Positions 18,346 to 26,678 of a stretch of DNA of 64,000 nt are shown here, one piece after another; positions within the stretch are counted from its first letter, which is position 1, and the number at the start of each line of letters is the position of its first letter. Below the pieces are notes generated by a model. That model searched no databases. It was given only the letters and a program-made list of their open reading frames with translations, and was not told the DNA's origin. A program made the position numbers and the translations under genes. This DNA comes from Mycobacterium sp. D16Q13 (GTDB lineage: Bacteria > Actinomycetota > Actinomycetes > Mycobacteriales > Mycobacteriaceae), in contig NZ_MAEW01000012.1 in assembly GCF_002013375.1 (NCBI RefSeq), positions 62,001-126,000 on the forward strand. The letters are read 5' to 3'.

Positions 18346-19296
18346 ATGAAGACACTCTGGGATGTAGCCATCATCGGTGGCGGTGCCGCGGGCCTGTCGG
18401 CGGCCATCACTCTCGCCCGGTCGCGGCGGTCGGTCGTCGTGATCGACGATCACCACCCGCGTAACGCGCCAGCGGATCGGGTTCACAACTACCTCGGACG
18501 CGAGTCGACACCCCCGGCCGAGCTGTTCAGCATCGGGCGCGGTGAAGCCGAGCAATACGGCGCGACCTTCCGCGACGCACGCGTCACCTCGGTATCCCAC
18601 GCGGACAACCATTTCGACGTGGCAGTGGATTTACCGGACAACACGACCTCGACGGTCCACGCCCGCCGGGTCCTGGTGGCCACGGGAGCGGTGGATGAAC
18701 TGCCCGACGTCGAGGGACTGGCGGAGCGCTGGGGCCGCGACGTCCTGCACTGTGCTTACTGCCACGGCTGGGAGGTGCGCGATCGCGCCATCGTCGTACT
18801 GGGCACCGGCCCCCTGGCGGTGCACCACGCCCTCATCTTCCGCCAGCTCAGCGATAACGTCGTGCTACTGCGGCACAACGATTTTCCACTTTCGCCTGAC
18901 GACGCCGCGCAGCTGGCCCGCCGGGACATCGGCGTCGTGGACGGACCGGTGACACGGCTGCGGATCACCGACGACGCACTCACCGGGGTAGAGCTGGAAA
19001 CCGGAGCCACGGTTCCATGTGAGGCGCTAGTCGTCGCGACGATGGTGTCGGCACGCATCGACATGCTTGCGCCGACAGGGCTGACGGCGCAGGAGATGCG
19101 ACTCGGAAACCACCTGTTGGGGACGTATCTGCCGGTCACCAGGGGTGCCACCACTGTGCCGGGAATCTACGCCGCCGGGAACGTCACCGACATCAAGGCG
19201 CAAGTCATCACCTCGGCTGCGGCCGGAACCGAGGTCGCCGCAACCATCAACGCCGACCTCGCGGTCGCCGACGCCCAGGAGTTACAACATGTGTGA
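18346..19296 (+). CDS. NAD(P)/FAD-dependent oxidoreductase, thioredoxin-reductase-like
   Basis: 316 residues from ATG 18346; an earlier in-frame ATG at 18277 would overlap the divergent promoter. FAD motif VAIIGGGAAGLSAAITLARS is at the N terminus; the redox disulfide is C-A-Y-C in LHCAYCHGWEVRD (about residues 134-137), and a second GxGxxG-like NAD(P) motif (VLGTGPLAVHHA) follows. The C-terminal GIYAAGNVTD is typical of TrxR. The CxYCHGWE variant is that of TrxR-like enzymes such as GliT-type disulfide oxidases that act on small dithiols rather than thioredoxin. It overlaps the next gene by 8 bp. Confidence 0.88.
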   Translation: MKTLWDVAIIGGGAAGLSAAITLARSRRSVVVIDDHHPRNAPADRVHNYLGRESTPPAELFSIGRGEAEQYGATFRDARVTSVSHADNHFDVAVDLPDNTTSTVHARRVLVATGAVDELPDVEGLAERWGRDVLHCAYCHGWEVRDRAIVVLGTGPLAVHHALIFRQLSDNVVLLRHNDFPLSPDDAAQLARRDIGVVDGPVTRLRITDDALTGVELETGATVPCEALVVATMVSARIDMLAPTGLTAQEMRLGNHLLGTYLPVTRGATTVPGIYAAGNVTDIKAQVITSAAAGTEVAATINADLAVADAQELQHV

Positions 19297-19933
19297 TCAC
19301 CACAATCCGCCGTCCGACGAGAAATCGTGGGATGAGTTCTACCGGTCGCACGACGCGTTATGGAGTGGCAATGCCAACCCACAACTGGTACAAGAGATTT
19401 CGACCTTGCCGCCACGTACCGCGCTGGATGCCGGCTGCGGCGAGGGCGGTGACGCGATCTGGCTCGCCCAGAAGGGTTGGCAGGTCACCGGAATGGATTT
19501 CGCGGAGACCGCCTTGCGCCGCGCCGCCGACAATGCCACCCGGGCAGACCCCGAACTTGCCACCAGGATCACCTGGATGCAAGCCGACCTGACCACATGG
19601 CAGCCGAGTCGTCGATTTGATTTGGTGACATCACATTTCATGCACCTGCCGACAAAGCTTCGTGAGCCGGTGTTCACGGCGCTGGCCGCAGCAGTGGCCC
19701 CGGGGGGAACCTTGTTGATTGTCGGGCACCATCCCTCGGACATGCAGGCGGCGATCGGGCGGCCGGACCTGCCCGACTGGTATTTCACCGCGGAGGACAT
19801 CGCCGACGCCCTCGACCCGGACCAGTGGAATGTCCTTGTCGCCGAGTCACGCAATCGCACCTTCACGCGGGACGACGAAGAGTTCGATATCGCCGATACG
19901 GTGCTGCGTGCTGAGCGTAAGCCAGCCGGGTAA
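19289..19933 (+). CDS. Class I SAM-dependent methyltransferase
   Basis: 214 residues from ATG 19289, which overlaps the flavoprotein stop by 8 bp. The SAM-binding motif I is LDAGCGEGGDAIWLA (about residues 46-60), with the acidic motif II end in VTGMDFAE and motif IV DLVTSHFMHLP. The N terminus (SWDEFYRSHDALWSGNANPQLV) is of the TehB / thiopurine-methyltransferase-like type often found with TrxR-like flavoproteins. Cotranscription with the flavoprotein suggests S- or N-methylation of a reactive small molecule as part of detoxification. Substrate unknown. Confidence 0.85.
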   Translation: MCDHHNPPSDEKSWDEFYRSHDALWSGNANPQLVQEISTLPPRTALDAGCGEGGDAIWLAQKGWQVTGMDFAETALRRAADNATRADPELATRITWMQADLTTWQPSRRFDLVTSHFMHLPTKLREPVFTALAAAVAPGGTLLIVGHHPSDMQAAIGRPDLPDWYFTAEDIADALDPDQWNVLVAESRNRTFTRDDEEFDIADTVLRAERKPAG

Positions 19934-19937
19934 CAAC

Positions 19938-20804
19938 CTAGGCGATAGCCGCGGATTCTCCCGAAAGAGCCTCGCGCGCAGCACCTTCCACGGCTGAAAA
20001 CACGGCGGGGTCGAGCCCGCGGCGGCCGACGACCGAGAGTGTCGCCAGGTTCGCCGCGGGCATGGCCTCCACCGGAGCGATGCCGTCGGGCAGCCACCCG
20101 ATGATGGGCAGCAACGCCATCCCCAGACCCGACCGCAGACCCGCGTACAGCCCCGACAAATCCGGTGATTCGCCGACAATCTGGTACGGACGGCCCAGAG
20201 TGTGCAGCGCACTGAACATGGGGGCGCGCAAGGTACAGGGTTCGGTGAAGGTCATGACCGGCAAGGGCTCAGCGGAACTCGCCTTGTAGCCACGCGCCGC
20301 CACCCACTGCAAGCGCACCGTGCCCACCGCATTGGCACGATCCAGGCCTGACCCATCGAGAATGACGGCCAGGTCCATACTTCCCCGGTCGACGGATTCG
20401 GCGAGGTAGACGTTGCGGTCGAACCGCACACGCACCGACCAGTCCGGGAGGTGACTACGCAGTGCCGTGGTGATGCTCGGCAGTATCAGGTCCGCGCCAT
20501 GCTCGGTGACCCCGAGAATCACCGTGCGCTCCTGACCGGCTATTAGATCGTCTACCGCGGCATCGTGCGCGGCGAGGATGCGGCGGGCATGCGCCAGCAG
20601 CTGCGCGCCCTTATCGGTGAACACCACACCGCGCCCCGAGCGCCGGACCACCGGCTCGCCGACCGCGGTCTCCAGCTTGCGTACATGTTGGCTCACCGCG
20701 GATTGGGTCAGATGCAGCACGGCCGCGGCCCGATGGAATCCCCCGCAATCGGCGACCGCGACCAGCGACCGCAGCGGCGCGATATCGAGTGTCGAACTCG
20801 CCAT
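19938..20804 (-). CDS. LysR-family transcriptional regulator
   Basis: 288 residues. The N-terminal LysR helix-turn-helix lies at about residues 15-65 (GGFHRAAAVLHLTQSAVSQHV), followed by a substrate-binding domain with two alpha/beta lobes. It is divergent from an EamA-family exporter with a 157-bp gap carrying a long palindrome, the usual LysR arrangement, so it most likely controls the exporter in response to the exported metabolite. Inducer unknown. Confidence 0.9.
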   Translation of the reverse strand: MASSTLDIAPLRSLVAVADCGGFHRAAAVLHLTQSAVSQHVRKLETAVGEPVVRRSGRGVVFTDKGAQLLAHARRILAAHDAAVDDLIAGQERTVILGVTEHGADLILPSITTALRSHLPDWSVRVRFDRNVYLAESVDRGSMDLAVILDGSGLDRANAVGTVRLQWVAARGYKASSAEPLPVMTFTEPCTLRAPMFSALHTLGRPYQIVGESPDLSGLYAGLRSGLGMALLPIIGWLPDGIAPVEAMPAANLATLSVVGRRGLDPAVFSAVEGAAREALSGESAAIA

Positions 20805-20831
20805 GTCGCCACCGTAGTCCGATCACAATAT

Positions 20832-20839
20832 TTGATCAA
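20832..20839. promoter_or_regulatory. TTGATCAA palindrome in LysR / EamA promoter
   Basis: Perfect 8-bp palindrome TTGATCAA in an AT-rich stretch that stands out from the GC-rich background, about 28 bp upstream of the LysR start. Possible second LysR site or part of its promoter; weak on its own. Confidence 0.35.
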
Positions 20840-20900
20840 TATTTCCTCGTCCACGCGTCTAGCATCAGCCTGGCAGGCACGTTGAATATCAATCGATCAC

Positions 20901-20928
20901 AATTGCTGATTGATTCTGATCAGCAATT
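20901..20928. promoter_or_regulatory. 28-bp LysR-type operator palindrome
   Basis: Perfect 10-bp arms AATTGCTGAT (20901-20910) and ATCAGCAATT (20919-20928) with an 8-bp spacer, 34 bp upstream of the EamA start. Length, interrupted dyad and AT-richness fit a LysR recognition site controlling the divergent exporter gene. Binding not shown. Confidence 0.6.
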
Positions 20929-20961
20929 ATCGTTGGACATCAGCCGTCCGGACCGGCGACG

Positions 20962-21906
20962 ATGGCTGCCATGCAGAAGATGCCGGCGTCCTACGCGGTC
21001 GCACTGACGTTTCTGTACGCGCTCGGGTACCCGATTGGCGCGCTCTCCGTATCGGCCATGACGCCCATGCTGGTCCTGGTGGCCCGGTTCGCCCTCGCCG
21101 GAGCAATCCTTGCCACCTGGGCGTTCTTCGCGAAGGTCGCCTGGCCGACGGGCCGCAAGCTCGGCCACGTCATCGTCGCCGGGCTGCTGATGCAGGCCGT
21201 GCAGTTCTGCGCGCTGTACGAAGCGCTCGAGCACGGGGCTCCTGCCGTCCTCGGCGCCGTCGTCATCTCCATGAATCCGGTGGTCACCGCCGTGTTGGCC
21301 GCCCTGTTCCTGAGTGAACGCCTCAATGGCTGGCGGATTGTTGCCCTGGGCCTGGGAGTGCTGGCCGTATTGGCCGCATGTGCCCGTCGACTGCTCGCCA
21401 CGGGCGGTATCGACACCGTGCTGGTGCTGCTTCTGGTCGCGTTGTTGGGCCTGGCCGCCGGCGGGGTGTATCAGCAGCGCTTCTGTGCCGACGTCGACTT
21501 CCGGGTCAACAGTGCCATCCAGAATCTGGCCGGCCTCCTGCCCGCTGGGGCGCTGGCATTACTGACACCCAGTGCCGTGCACGACCCCTGGAAGGCCGCG
21601 GGAGCTGTCGCGGCGGTGGTGCTGTTCAACGCCACCCTGTGCACCTCGCTCTATGTTCGGTCGGTCAGCAAGTTCGGTGCGGCCGCGGTGGCCATGCTGT
21701 TCTGTGTCATTCCCGCGGTGGCGGGACTGTTGTCCTGGATCCTGCTGGGCCAGCGGGTGGATATCGGAATGGGAATCGGCCTGGTGATCGGCGCACTCGC
21801 CTGCTGGCTGAACGCGCGGGCAAGCCGGCCATCCAAGGCTCACGGGAACCCCGCAATCGAGGCGGCAGCCGCCGCGCCTACCCGTCAGCCGGTGGTGGCC
21901 AGCTAG
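20962..21906 (+). CDS. EamA/DMT-family transporter
   Basis: 314 residues with ten predicted membrane helices in two five-helix EamA repeats, as in the drug/metabolite transporter superfamily; the Ala/Leu-rich helix pattern runs the whole length to NARASRP. Likely exports an amino acid or related small metabolite. Start could be 20962 or the ATG at 20971. It is divergent from and probably controlled by the LysR gene. Confidence 0.88.
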   Translation: MAAMQKMPASYAVALTFLYALGYPIGALSVSAMTPMLVLVARFALAGAILATWAFFAKVAWPTGRKLGHVIVAGLLMQAVQFCALYEALEHGAPAVLGAVVISMNPVVTAVLAALFLSERLNGWRIVALGLGVLAVLAACARRLLATGGIDTVLVLLLVALLGLAAGGVYQQRFCADVDFRVNSAIQNLAGLLPAGALALLTPSAVHDPWKAAGAVAAVVLFNATLCTSLYVRSVSKFGAAAVAMLFCVIPAVAGLLSWILLGQRVDIGMGIGLVIGALACWLNARASRPSKAHGNPAIEAAAAAPTRQPVVAS

Positions 21907-21915
21907 CCTGGCTGC

Positions 21916-22620
21916 ATGCGTGCCCTGTTACTCGGTGGTCTGACCATGCTGGGAGCACTGCTCCTTGTCACCGGATGCTCGAAGGGGGCATCGGTCTCGC
22001 CGACCACGCCCTCATCCAGTACGCCGCCATCAAGCAGCATCACAAGCAAGGCCCCCACCTCGACCACTACGACGACTCCCATCGAACTACCCGAGCCCGT
22101 CGCGGGTGCGCCGTATGACGCAGTGGCGCAGTGGATTTCCAAGGGAGCGCCGGTGGATGTCGCCAACTTCCACTCGGCCACCAGCCAGGACGGGCAAAAG
22201 ACCGATCTCGGTGACAACGTCGCGTTCAGGACTCCGTCGGGCAAAACACGATGCATGACGAGCAATATCGAGTCGGATACGCTGTCCTGCCTGGTCAATC
22301 TCACAAATCCGCCGAAAAGGCCCGCCGGCACCGAGGGCAACTGGGTCGGCGGATGGACAGATTTCAATGGCCACCAGGTCACGGTGGGTGGATTGCATGG
22401 CGATCCCGGCCCCTTCCAAAGTGGCGACGGAAACCCACTCGACTACGGCGGCCGCCTGACATTCGGAGACTTCGGTTGCCGCAGCGAGACTTCCGGATTG
22501 TTCTGCGCGAACACCAAGACAAAGTCCGCCATTCGGATCAGCGACGCCGGAATCGAACCATTCGGCTGCCTGAAAGAGACCACCCCCGCCGACGGCAGTG
22601 GCCGGGAATTCAGCTGCTAG
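21916..22620 (+). CDS. Secreted lipoprotein, unknown function
   Basis: 234 residues. Lipoprotein signal with lipobox LVTGC (Cys about residue 21), then a Ser/Thr/Pro-rich linker of about 40 residues (PSSSTPPSSSITS and TSTTTTT), typical of mycobacterial surface lipoproteins. The mature domain has several cysteines (TRCMTS, LSCLVN, FGCRS, LFCANT, FGCLK, FSC) suggesting three disulfides. It begins 9 bp after the exporter stop, so it may be cotranscribed. No family assigned. Its stop overlaps the next gene's stop on the opposite strand by 4 bp. Confidence 0.75.
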   Translation: MRALLLGGLTMLGALLLVTGCSKGASVSPTTPSSSTPPSSSITSKAPTSTTTTTPIELPEPVAGAPYDAVAQWISKGAPVDVANFHSATSQDGQKTDLGDNVAFRTPSGKTRCMTSNIESDTLSCLVNLTNPPKRPAGTEGNWVGGWTDFNGHQVTVGGLHGDPGPFQSGDGNPLDYGGRLTFGDFGCRSETSGLFCANTKTKSAIRISDAGIEPFGCLKETTPADGSGREFSC

Positions 22621-23231
22621 TCCAGTACGCGGGCTAGATACTCCGCACCGCGCGGCGAGAGCCGATAGCCGACGGGCAGACTCAGGGTCAGACCCAAGTT
22701 CTTGAGCTTGCGCACGTGCACCTTGAAGGTAGCCAAATCGGGCCAACGCGAGCAGGATTCGAGGTCTTTGGCCCGCACCTCCGGACGTCGGGCTATCTCG
22801 CGCAGCACCTCGCGGGTCCAGGGCCCCGCCGTGGCGCTACGGTCCATCCGATCCAGTCTCGCGTCGATGTGGGCGACATCGTCGGCCGAGAGCGTCGCCG
22901 ATGATGCCAGCGCCGCACGTGGATCGGCCATCGCAATCTTGCGAAATGCCAAGCGGTACAGCGGGTCGGCTCCGCTCGCACCGATATCGCTTCGCGCCAG
23001 CGCGGCCGAGGGGTACCCCGCCAACAACGCGTCGGCATCGTCGATATCGCGTGCGGTGATCTCGTCGACGGCATCGACCTCGATGAAGTCGAATTCGGTC
23101 ATGGAGCGAATGCGGTCCGAACCGACACGGTAGCGACCGCCCACCTTGACCTGCGGGCGCTTCCAGCGCCGGTACGCAACCGAGATGGTGCCGTCATGGA
23201 TTCCGGCCCGCAGCCGCGGCTCGAACAGCAT
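22617..23231 (-). CDS. Conserved protein with ASCH/PUA-like N-terminal domain
   Basis: 204 residues. The start (MLFEPRLRAGIHDGTISVAYRRWKR, then VKVGGRYRV) has the beta-barrel pattern of ASCH/PUA-like RNA-binding domains, followed by an EITARDIDDADAL segment also typical of them. The C-terminal half resembles a winged-helix: REIARRPEVRAKDLE then KVHVRKLKNLGLTLSLPVGYRLSPRG. So it may bind RNA or DNA. It overlaps the dienelactone hydrolase stop by one base (TAATG) and is probably cotranscribed with it. Function unknown. Confidence 0.6.
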   Translation of the reverse strand: MLFEPRLRAGIHDGTISVAYRRWKRPQVKVGGRYRVGSDRIRSMTEFDFIEVDAVDEITARDIDDADALLAGYPSAALARSDIGASGADPLYRLAFRKIAMADPRAALASSATLSADDVAHIDARLDRMDRSATAGPWTREVLREIARRPEVRAKDLESCSRWPDLATFKVHVRKLKNLGLTLSLPVGYRLSPRGAEYLARVLD

Positions 23232-23968
23232 TAGACGCCCAGGTGAGAACCGTAGAGCTCTTCGAGCGCTCGCCAGTGACGCTCGGCCGCCGCTTTGTCG
23301 TAGGTGGCGTTGTCGGTGACCGCGAACCCGTGTTTGGCGGGATACGTCTCGATGGTGTGCCGCACCCCGGCATCGGTCAGCACCTGTGCCAGCAGCTGGT
23401 CTTGCTCGGGCGGGAAGGACGCGTCGTGCTCCGCGGCGGCCACCAGCACGACGCCAGTGATCCTGTCGGCGACGTGGTGTGGACTGTTGGGGTCGTCGGC
23501 GTTGGCGAGATTGCCGCCGTGGAATGACGCGACCGCACCCACCCTGGACGCGTGAGTCGCCGCCACCCGCAACGAGATCCGTCCTCCCATGCAGTAGCCC
23601 GTCAGGCCCACCGTGTCACCCGTCACCTCGGGCTGCTGAGCGAGGAACTCCAGAAAGGCGCCCGCATCGGCATCGATCCGGGCGGGGGTTAGCGTCCCCA
23701 TCGTCGCGAAGAGACGGCCACGCTCTTCCGGGTCTCCAAATGCCGTCGCCAGATCGAATGCTTTCCAATCGCCTTCGCGGTAGTAGACATCGGGCACCAG
23801 TGCCACGTATCCGAGCGCCGCGAGCCGGTCCCCCATCTCCCGCATGACCTCACGGGCACCACCCGCGTCGGGATAGACGATGACGGCGGATCCGGGCTTG
23901 TCCGGAACGTGCAGCGTTGCAGGGCATTGCCCGTCGGGCGTGCGGATCTGAACATCGCGGCGAGACAT
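23231..23968 (-). CDS. Dienelactone hydrolase family protein
   Basis: 245 residues from ATG 23968 (the earlier frame to 24082 lacks a plausible start). Dienelactone hydrolases have a Cys-Asp-His triad: Cys in GLTGYCMGGRISL (about residue 118), Asp in AAAEHDASFPPEQ, and His in YPAKHGFAV. The fold begins SAVIVYPDAGGAREVMREMGDRL. Family members hydrolyse lactones and esters in catabolism; the natural substrate here is unknown. It lies upstream of the ASCH-domain gene and divergent from the membrane protein at 24055. Confidence 0.88.
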   Translation of the reverse strand: MSRRDVQIRTPDGQCPATLHVPDKPGSAVIVYPDAGGAREVMREMGDRLAALGYVALVPDVYYREGDWKAFDLATAFGDPEERGRLFATMGTLTPARIDADAGAFLEFLAQQPEVTGDTVGLTGYCMGGRISLRVAATHASRVGAVASFHGGNLANADDPNSPHHVADRITGVVLVAAAEHDASFPPEQDQLLAQVLTDAGVRHTIETYPAKHGFAVTDNATYDKAAAERHWRALEELYGSHLGV

Positions 23969-24054
23969 GTTTCCATCAAACCAGCCACCAGGCTGAGCAG
24001 CTAGTGCACTGGTATCTTGGGCCTCACTATCTGTCAATGACCAGGGGGAATCTG

Positions 24055-24873
24055 ATGGCCTTCGCCAGTACGCTGTCCACATCGTGGCAAATTTTCAAAA
24101 CGTCCGCGAAGGTGCTCAGCTCCCGCAAGGAACTCGTGGTTTTCCCGATTCTGTCCGGGCTCACCGCATTGCTCGTGCTGATCGGGATGGTGGCCCTCGG
24201 CGTCCTGCTCCTGCCCGCGACGACCGGAGATTCGGTGCCGCCGCTCTTTTACCCAGTCTTCGCCATCGGGTACTTCGTGCTGATGTACGTCACGACCTTC
24301 TGGCAAGCGGCGCTCATTTCGCAGGCGAATATCGCGTTGGAGGGCGGAGACCCGAGTGTCGCCGCGGGTATCTCGACGGCAGCCCAGCATGGCGGTCGTC
24401 TGCTGCCCTGGGTTCTCATCACCGGTGTCGTCTCCTGGATCATCAGCGCCGTCGAGGAGCGGGTGCCGTTCGTCGGGCGATTGCTCGACGTCGCGTGGCG
24501 CGTGGTCTCTTTCCAGGTGCTGCCCACGATCGTGCTGGAGAACCGCGGCGCCATCGACGCCATCAAGAAGACCAAGGAAACCCTTAAGCACGCCTGGGGC
24601 CAGAACGTCGTCGGCATCGTGGGACTGAGCTTTTTCACCGCCATGTTGACGCTTCCCGGAGTCGGATTGATCTACCTGGGCATCGCGGCGAATGTGAGTG
24701 CCGTGACTGGCGTGTTCGCAGCACTCGGTGTGCTGTGGATCCTGGCGGCGTCCATCATCGGCGCCGCGCTCACCGGGATTTTCCAGACCGCCCTGTACCG
24801 GTTCACGGTTGACGGCCAGGTGCCCGGACCGTTCGCCGGGGTGGACCTGCGCCAGGCGCTCAAAACGCGCTAA
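24055..24873 (+). CDS. DUF6159-type membrane protein (copy 1)
   Basis: 272 residues from ATG 24055, preceded by AGGGGG. About five to six membrane helices (for example GLTALLVLIGMVALGVLLLP, FAIGYFVLMYVTTFWQAAL, ILAASIIGAALTGIFQTAL) match the DUF6159 family. A conserved ISQANIALEGGDPSVAAGI motif sits in the middle. It is paralogous to the next gene: both start with x-x-LSTSWxIFxTS and both carry RVVSFQVLPT / RAVSFQVLPT. Function unknown. Confidence 0.8.
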   Translation: MAFASTLSTSWQIFKTSAKVLSSRKELVVFPILSGLTALLVLIGMVALGVLLLPATTGDSVPPLFYPVFAIGYFVLMYVTTFWQAALISQANIALEGGDPSVAAGISTAAQHGGRLLPWVLITGVVSWIISAVEERVPFVGRLLDVAWRVVSFQVLPTIVLENRGAIDAIKKTKETLKHAWGQNVVGIVGLSFFTAMLTLPGVGLIYLGIAANVSAVTGVFAALGVLWILAASIIGAALTGIFQTALYRFTVDGQVPGPFAGVDLRQALKTR

Positions 24874-24959
24874 ACGTCGTTACGCAGCGTCGGCGTCATC
24901 CTCAGCTTCCCGTGGCGCGTGTCACGCTCCCTTACACCTCACGCGTCACACTGATAACT

Positions 24960-24970
24960 TGTGTAACACA
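24960..24970. promoter_or_regulatory. TGTGT/ACACA palindrome between the two DUF6159 genes
   Basis: Perfect dyad TGTGT-A-ACACA, extendable to 17 bp with one mismatch (24957-24973 region, ACTTGTGT / ACACAGGT), and itself framed by CTGATAA (24951) and TTATCAG (24980). The second copy therefore seems to have its own regulated promoter. Operator status inferred. Confidence 0.4.
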
Positions 24971-24994
24971 GGTAACGAATTATCAGGGGACTTG

Positions 24995-25783
24995 GTGGCT
25001 TCATCCAACGCTCTGTCGACATCGTGGGACATATTCAGAACGTCAATACATCTGCCGCGCCGCCATAAAACCCTCGTACTGTTCCCCGCCGCGGCCGCCG
25101 TCACCGTCACCCTGTTCGTCCTGGTCCTGATAGCTCTGGGCCTCCTGCTACCGCCGAATATCGACAAGACCGCGCCGCAGTTCGTCCGTGCCGCCTTGGC
25201 CGTCGACTACGCCATCCTCATGTACCTCATGTTGTTCTGGCTCACTGCTCTCGTCGCGCAGGCGAACGACGCGCTAGAGGGTGAAGCGCCGAGCTTCGCC
25301 CGCGGTGTGGCTGCCGCGCGCCACTACCGCACCCGGCTGCTGCCCTGGGTGCTCATCGACACCACCGTCACGTGGGGTCTTGGCATCATCGACGAGAAGC
25401 TGCTGTACGTCGGTAGCCTCGTCCACGTCCTGTTCATCGGACGGTTCTTGGACCTGATGTGGCGCGCCGTCTCGTTTCAGGTGCTGCCGACAATGGTCCT
25501 CAAGGACGTCGGCGCCATAGAGGCCACCAAAGACTGCACGAGGACGCTGCGGCGCATGCTGTCCAAGAACATCCTTGCCCAGCTCGCCCTGCGACTCTTC
25601 ATCCTGATGCTGGTGTTGCCCGGAGTGGGCATGCTCTTCGCGGCCGCTGCGGTGGGACATGGAGTGCTGTCCGGGGTACTCGGGCTGTGCGGAGGGTTAT
25701 GGATCGCGATGGCAGTGCTTTACGGGGCAACCGTCAGCGGCATCTATCAAACGGAGCTCTACCGACGTGCCCGCTCGGGCTAG
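24995..25783 (+). CDS. DUF6159-type membrane protein (copy 2)
   Basis: 262 residues from GTG 24995 (TTG at 24992 is possible; AGGGGA lies just upstream). Same architecture as the preceding gene, with helices AAAAVTVTLFVLVLIALGLLL, AALAVDYAILMYLMLFWLTAL, LFILMLVLPGVGMLFAAAA and GLWIAMAVLYGATVSGIY. It shares the N-terminal STSWDIFRTS, the middle AQANDALEGEAPS, and the WRAVSFQVLPTMVL motif with copy 1, so it is a tandem duplication. Identity is low enough that the two copies have probably diverged in role. It overlaps the cdsA stop by 4 bp on the opposite strand. Confidence 0.8.
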   Translation: MASSNALSTSWDIFRTSIHLPRRHKTLVLFPAAAAVTVTLFVLVLIALGLLLPPNIDKTAPQFVRAALAVDYAILMYLMLFWLTALVAQANDALEGEAPSFARGVAAARHYRTRLLPWVLIDTTVTWGLGIIDEKLLYVGSLVHVLFIGRFLDLMWRAVSFQVLPTMVLKDVGAIEATKDCTRTLRRMLSKNILAQLALRLFILMLVLPGVGMLFAAAAVGHGVLSGVLGLCGGLWIAMAVLYGATVSGIYQTELYRRARSG

Positions 25784-26667
25784 ATAAAGAGAGTCAACAC
25801 AATCCAGGTGGCGACGGCCGAGGGCAGCAGCGAATCGAGCCGATCCATGATGCCGCCATGGCCCGGCAGCAGTGTGCCCATGTCCTTGATACCCAAGTCG
25901 CGCTTGACCTGGGACTCCACCAAGTCGCCGAGCGTTCCGGTGATGACGAGCATGATGCCCAGGGCGACACCGACGAACGGGTGATGTCCGAGCAGGAACG
26001 TCACCGCAAGGGTCGACGCGATCGTCCCCACCAGCAGTGAGCCCGCCAAGCCCTCCCAAGATTTCTTGGGGCTGATCGCGGGCGCCATCGGATGCTTGCC
26101 GAACAAGACGCCCGCCGCGTAACCGCCGATATCGGAGAAAGTGACACCGAGCATCAGGCAGAACACCTGCTCCGCACCGTTTTCTGGGTAGACCAGCAGC
26201 GCGCCGAATGACGCGAACAGCGGGATCCATGCGGCGACGAACACCGTGATGGCGACATCGCGCAGATAGTTGACCGGCTGCTGATTCAAGCCGTGTCCAA
26301 CGAGACGCCAGATCATGCAGACCACGACGGTTGCGCCAAACGCTCCCAGTGCACCGGCCGTGCCCCACGGCCACGTCAGCCAGATCATCGCCTGCCCGCC
26401 GAAGAACAGCGGGATGAACGGCACCGAGATATCGGCCTGGCGTAGCCGCTTGGTCACCTCCCACATCGCGATCCCGAGGAAGACCGAGATGATCCCGACC
26501 CAGATCTCCTTCTGGTACAGGAGCGAGAAAATGATCATGGCGGCGAGGACAACGCCAACGCCGATGGCAGCCGGCAGGTTGCGTCCGGCTCGGGACTTCG
26601 CCCCGGAAGGGGGCGCAGGGCTGTTGCCGGGGGCCGGAGCCGCGTCGGTATCTCCCATGGTCGTCAT
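25780..26667 (-). CDS. cdsA: Phosphatidate cytidylyltransferase
   Basis: 295 residues. CdsA makes CDP-diacylglycerol from CTP and phosphatidic acid, the branch point for phosphatidylinositol, cardiolipin and phosphatidylethanolamine. The conserved C-terminal signature is KRDLGIKDMGTLLPGHGGIMDRLDS, given here in parts: KRDLGIKDMGTLLPGHGG then IMDRLDS, preceded by GDLVESQ. Several membrane helices follow a Pro/Ala-rich N terminus. It is 11 bp after frr, in a pyrH-frr-cdsA operon as in other mycobacteria. Confidence 0.96.
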   Translation of the reverse strand: MTTMGDTDAAPAPGNSPAPPSGAKSRAGRNLPAAIGVGVVLAAMIIFSLLYQKEIWVGIISVFLGIAMWEVTKRLRQADISVPFIPLFFGGQAMIWLTWPWGTAGALGAFGATVVVCMIWRLVGHGLNQQPVNYLRDVAITVFVAAWIPLFASFGALLVYPENGAEQVFCLMLGVTFSDIGGYAAGVLFGKHPMAPAISPKKSWEGLAGSLLVGTIASTLAVTFLLGHHPFVGVALGIMLVITGTLGDLVESQVKRDLGIKDMGTLLPGHGGIMDRLDSLLPSAVATWIVLTLFI

Positions 26668-26678
26668 TACCGGGGGCC

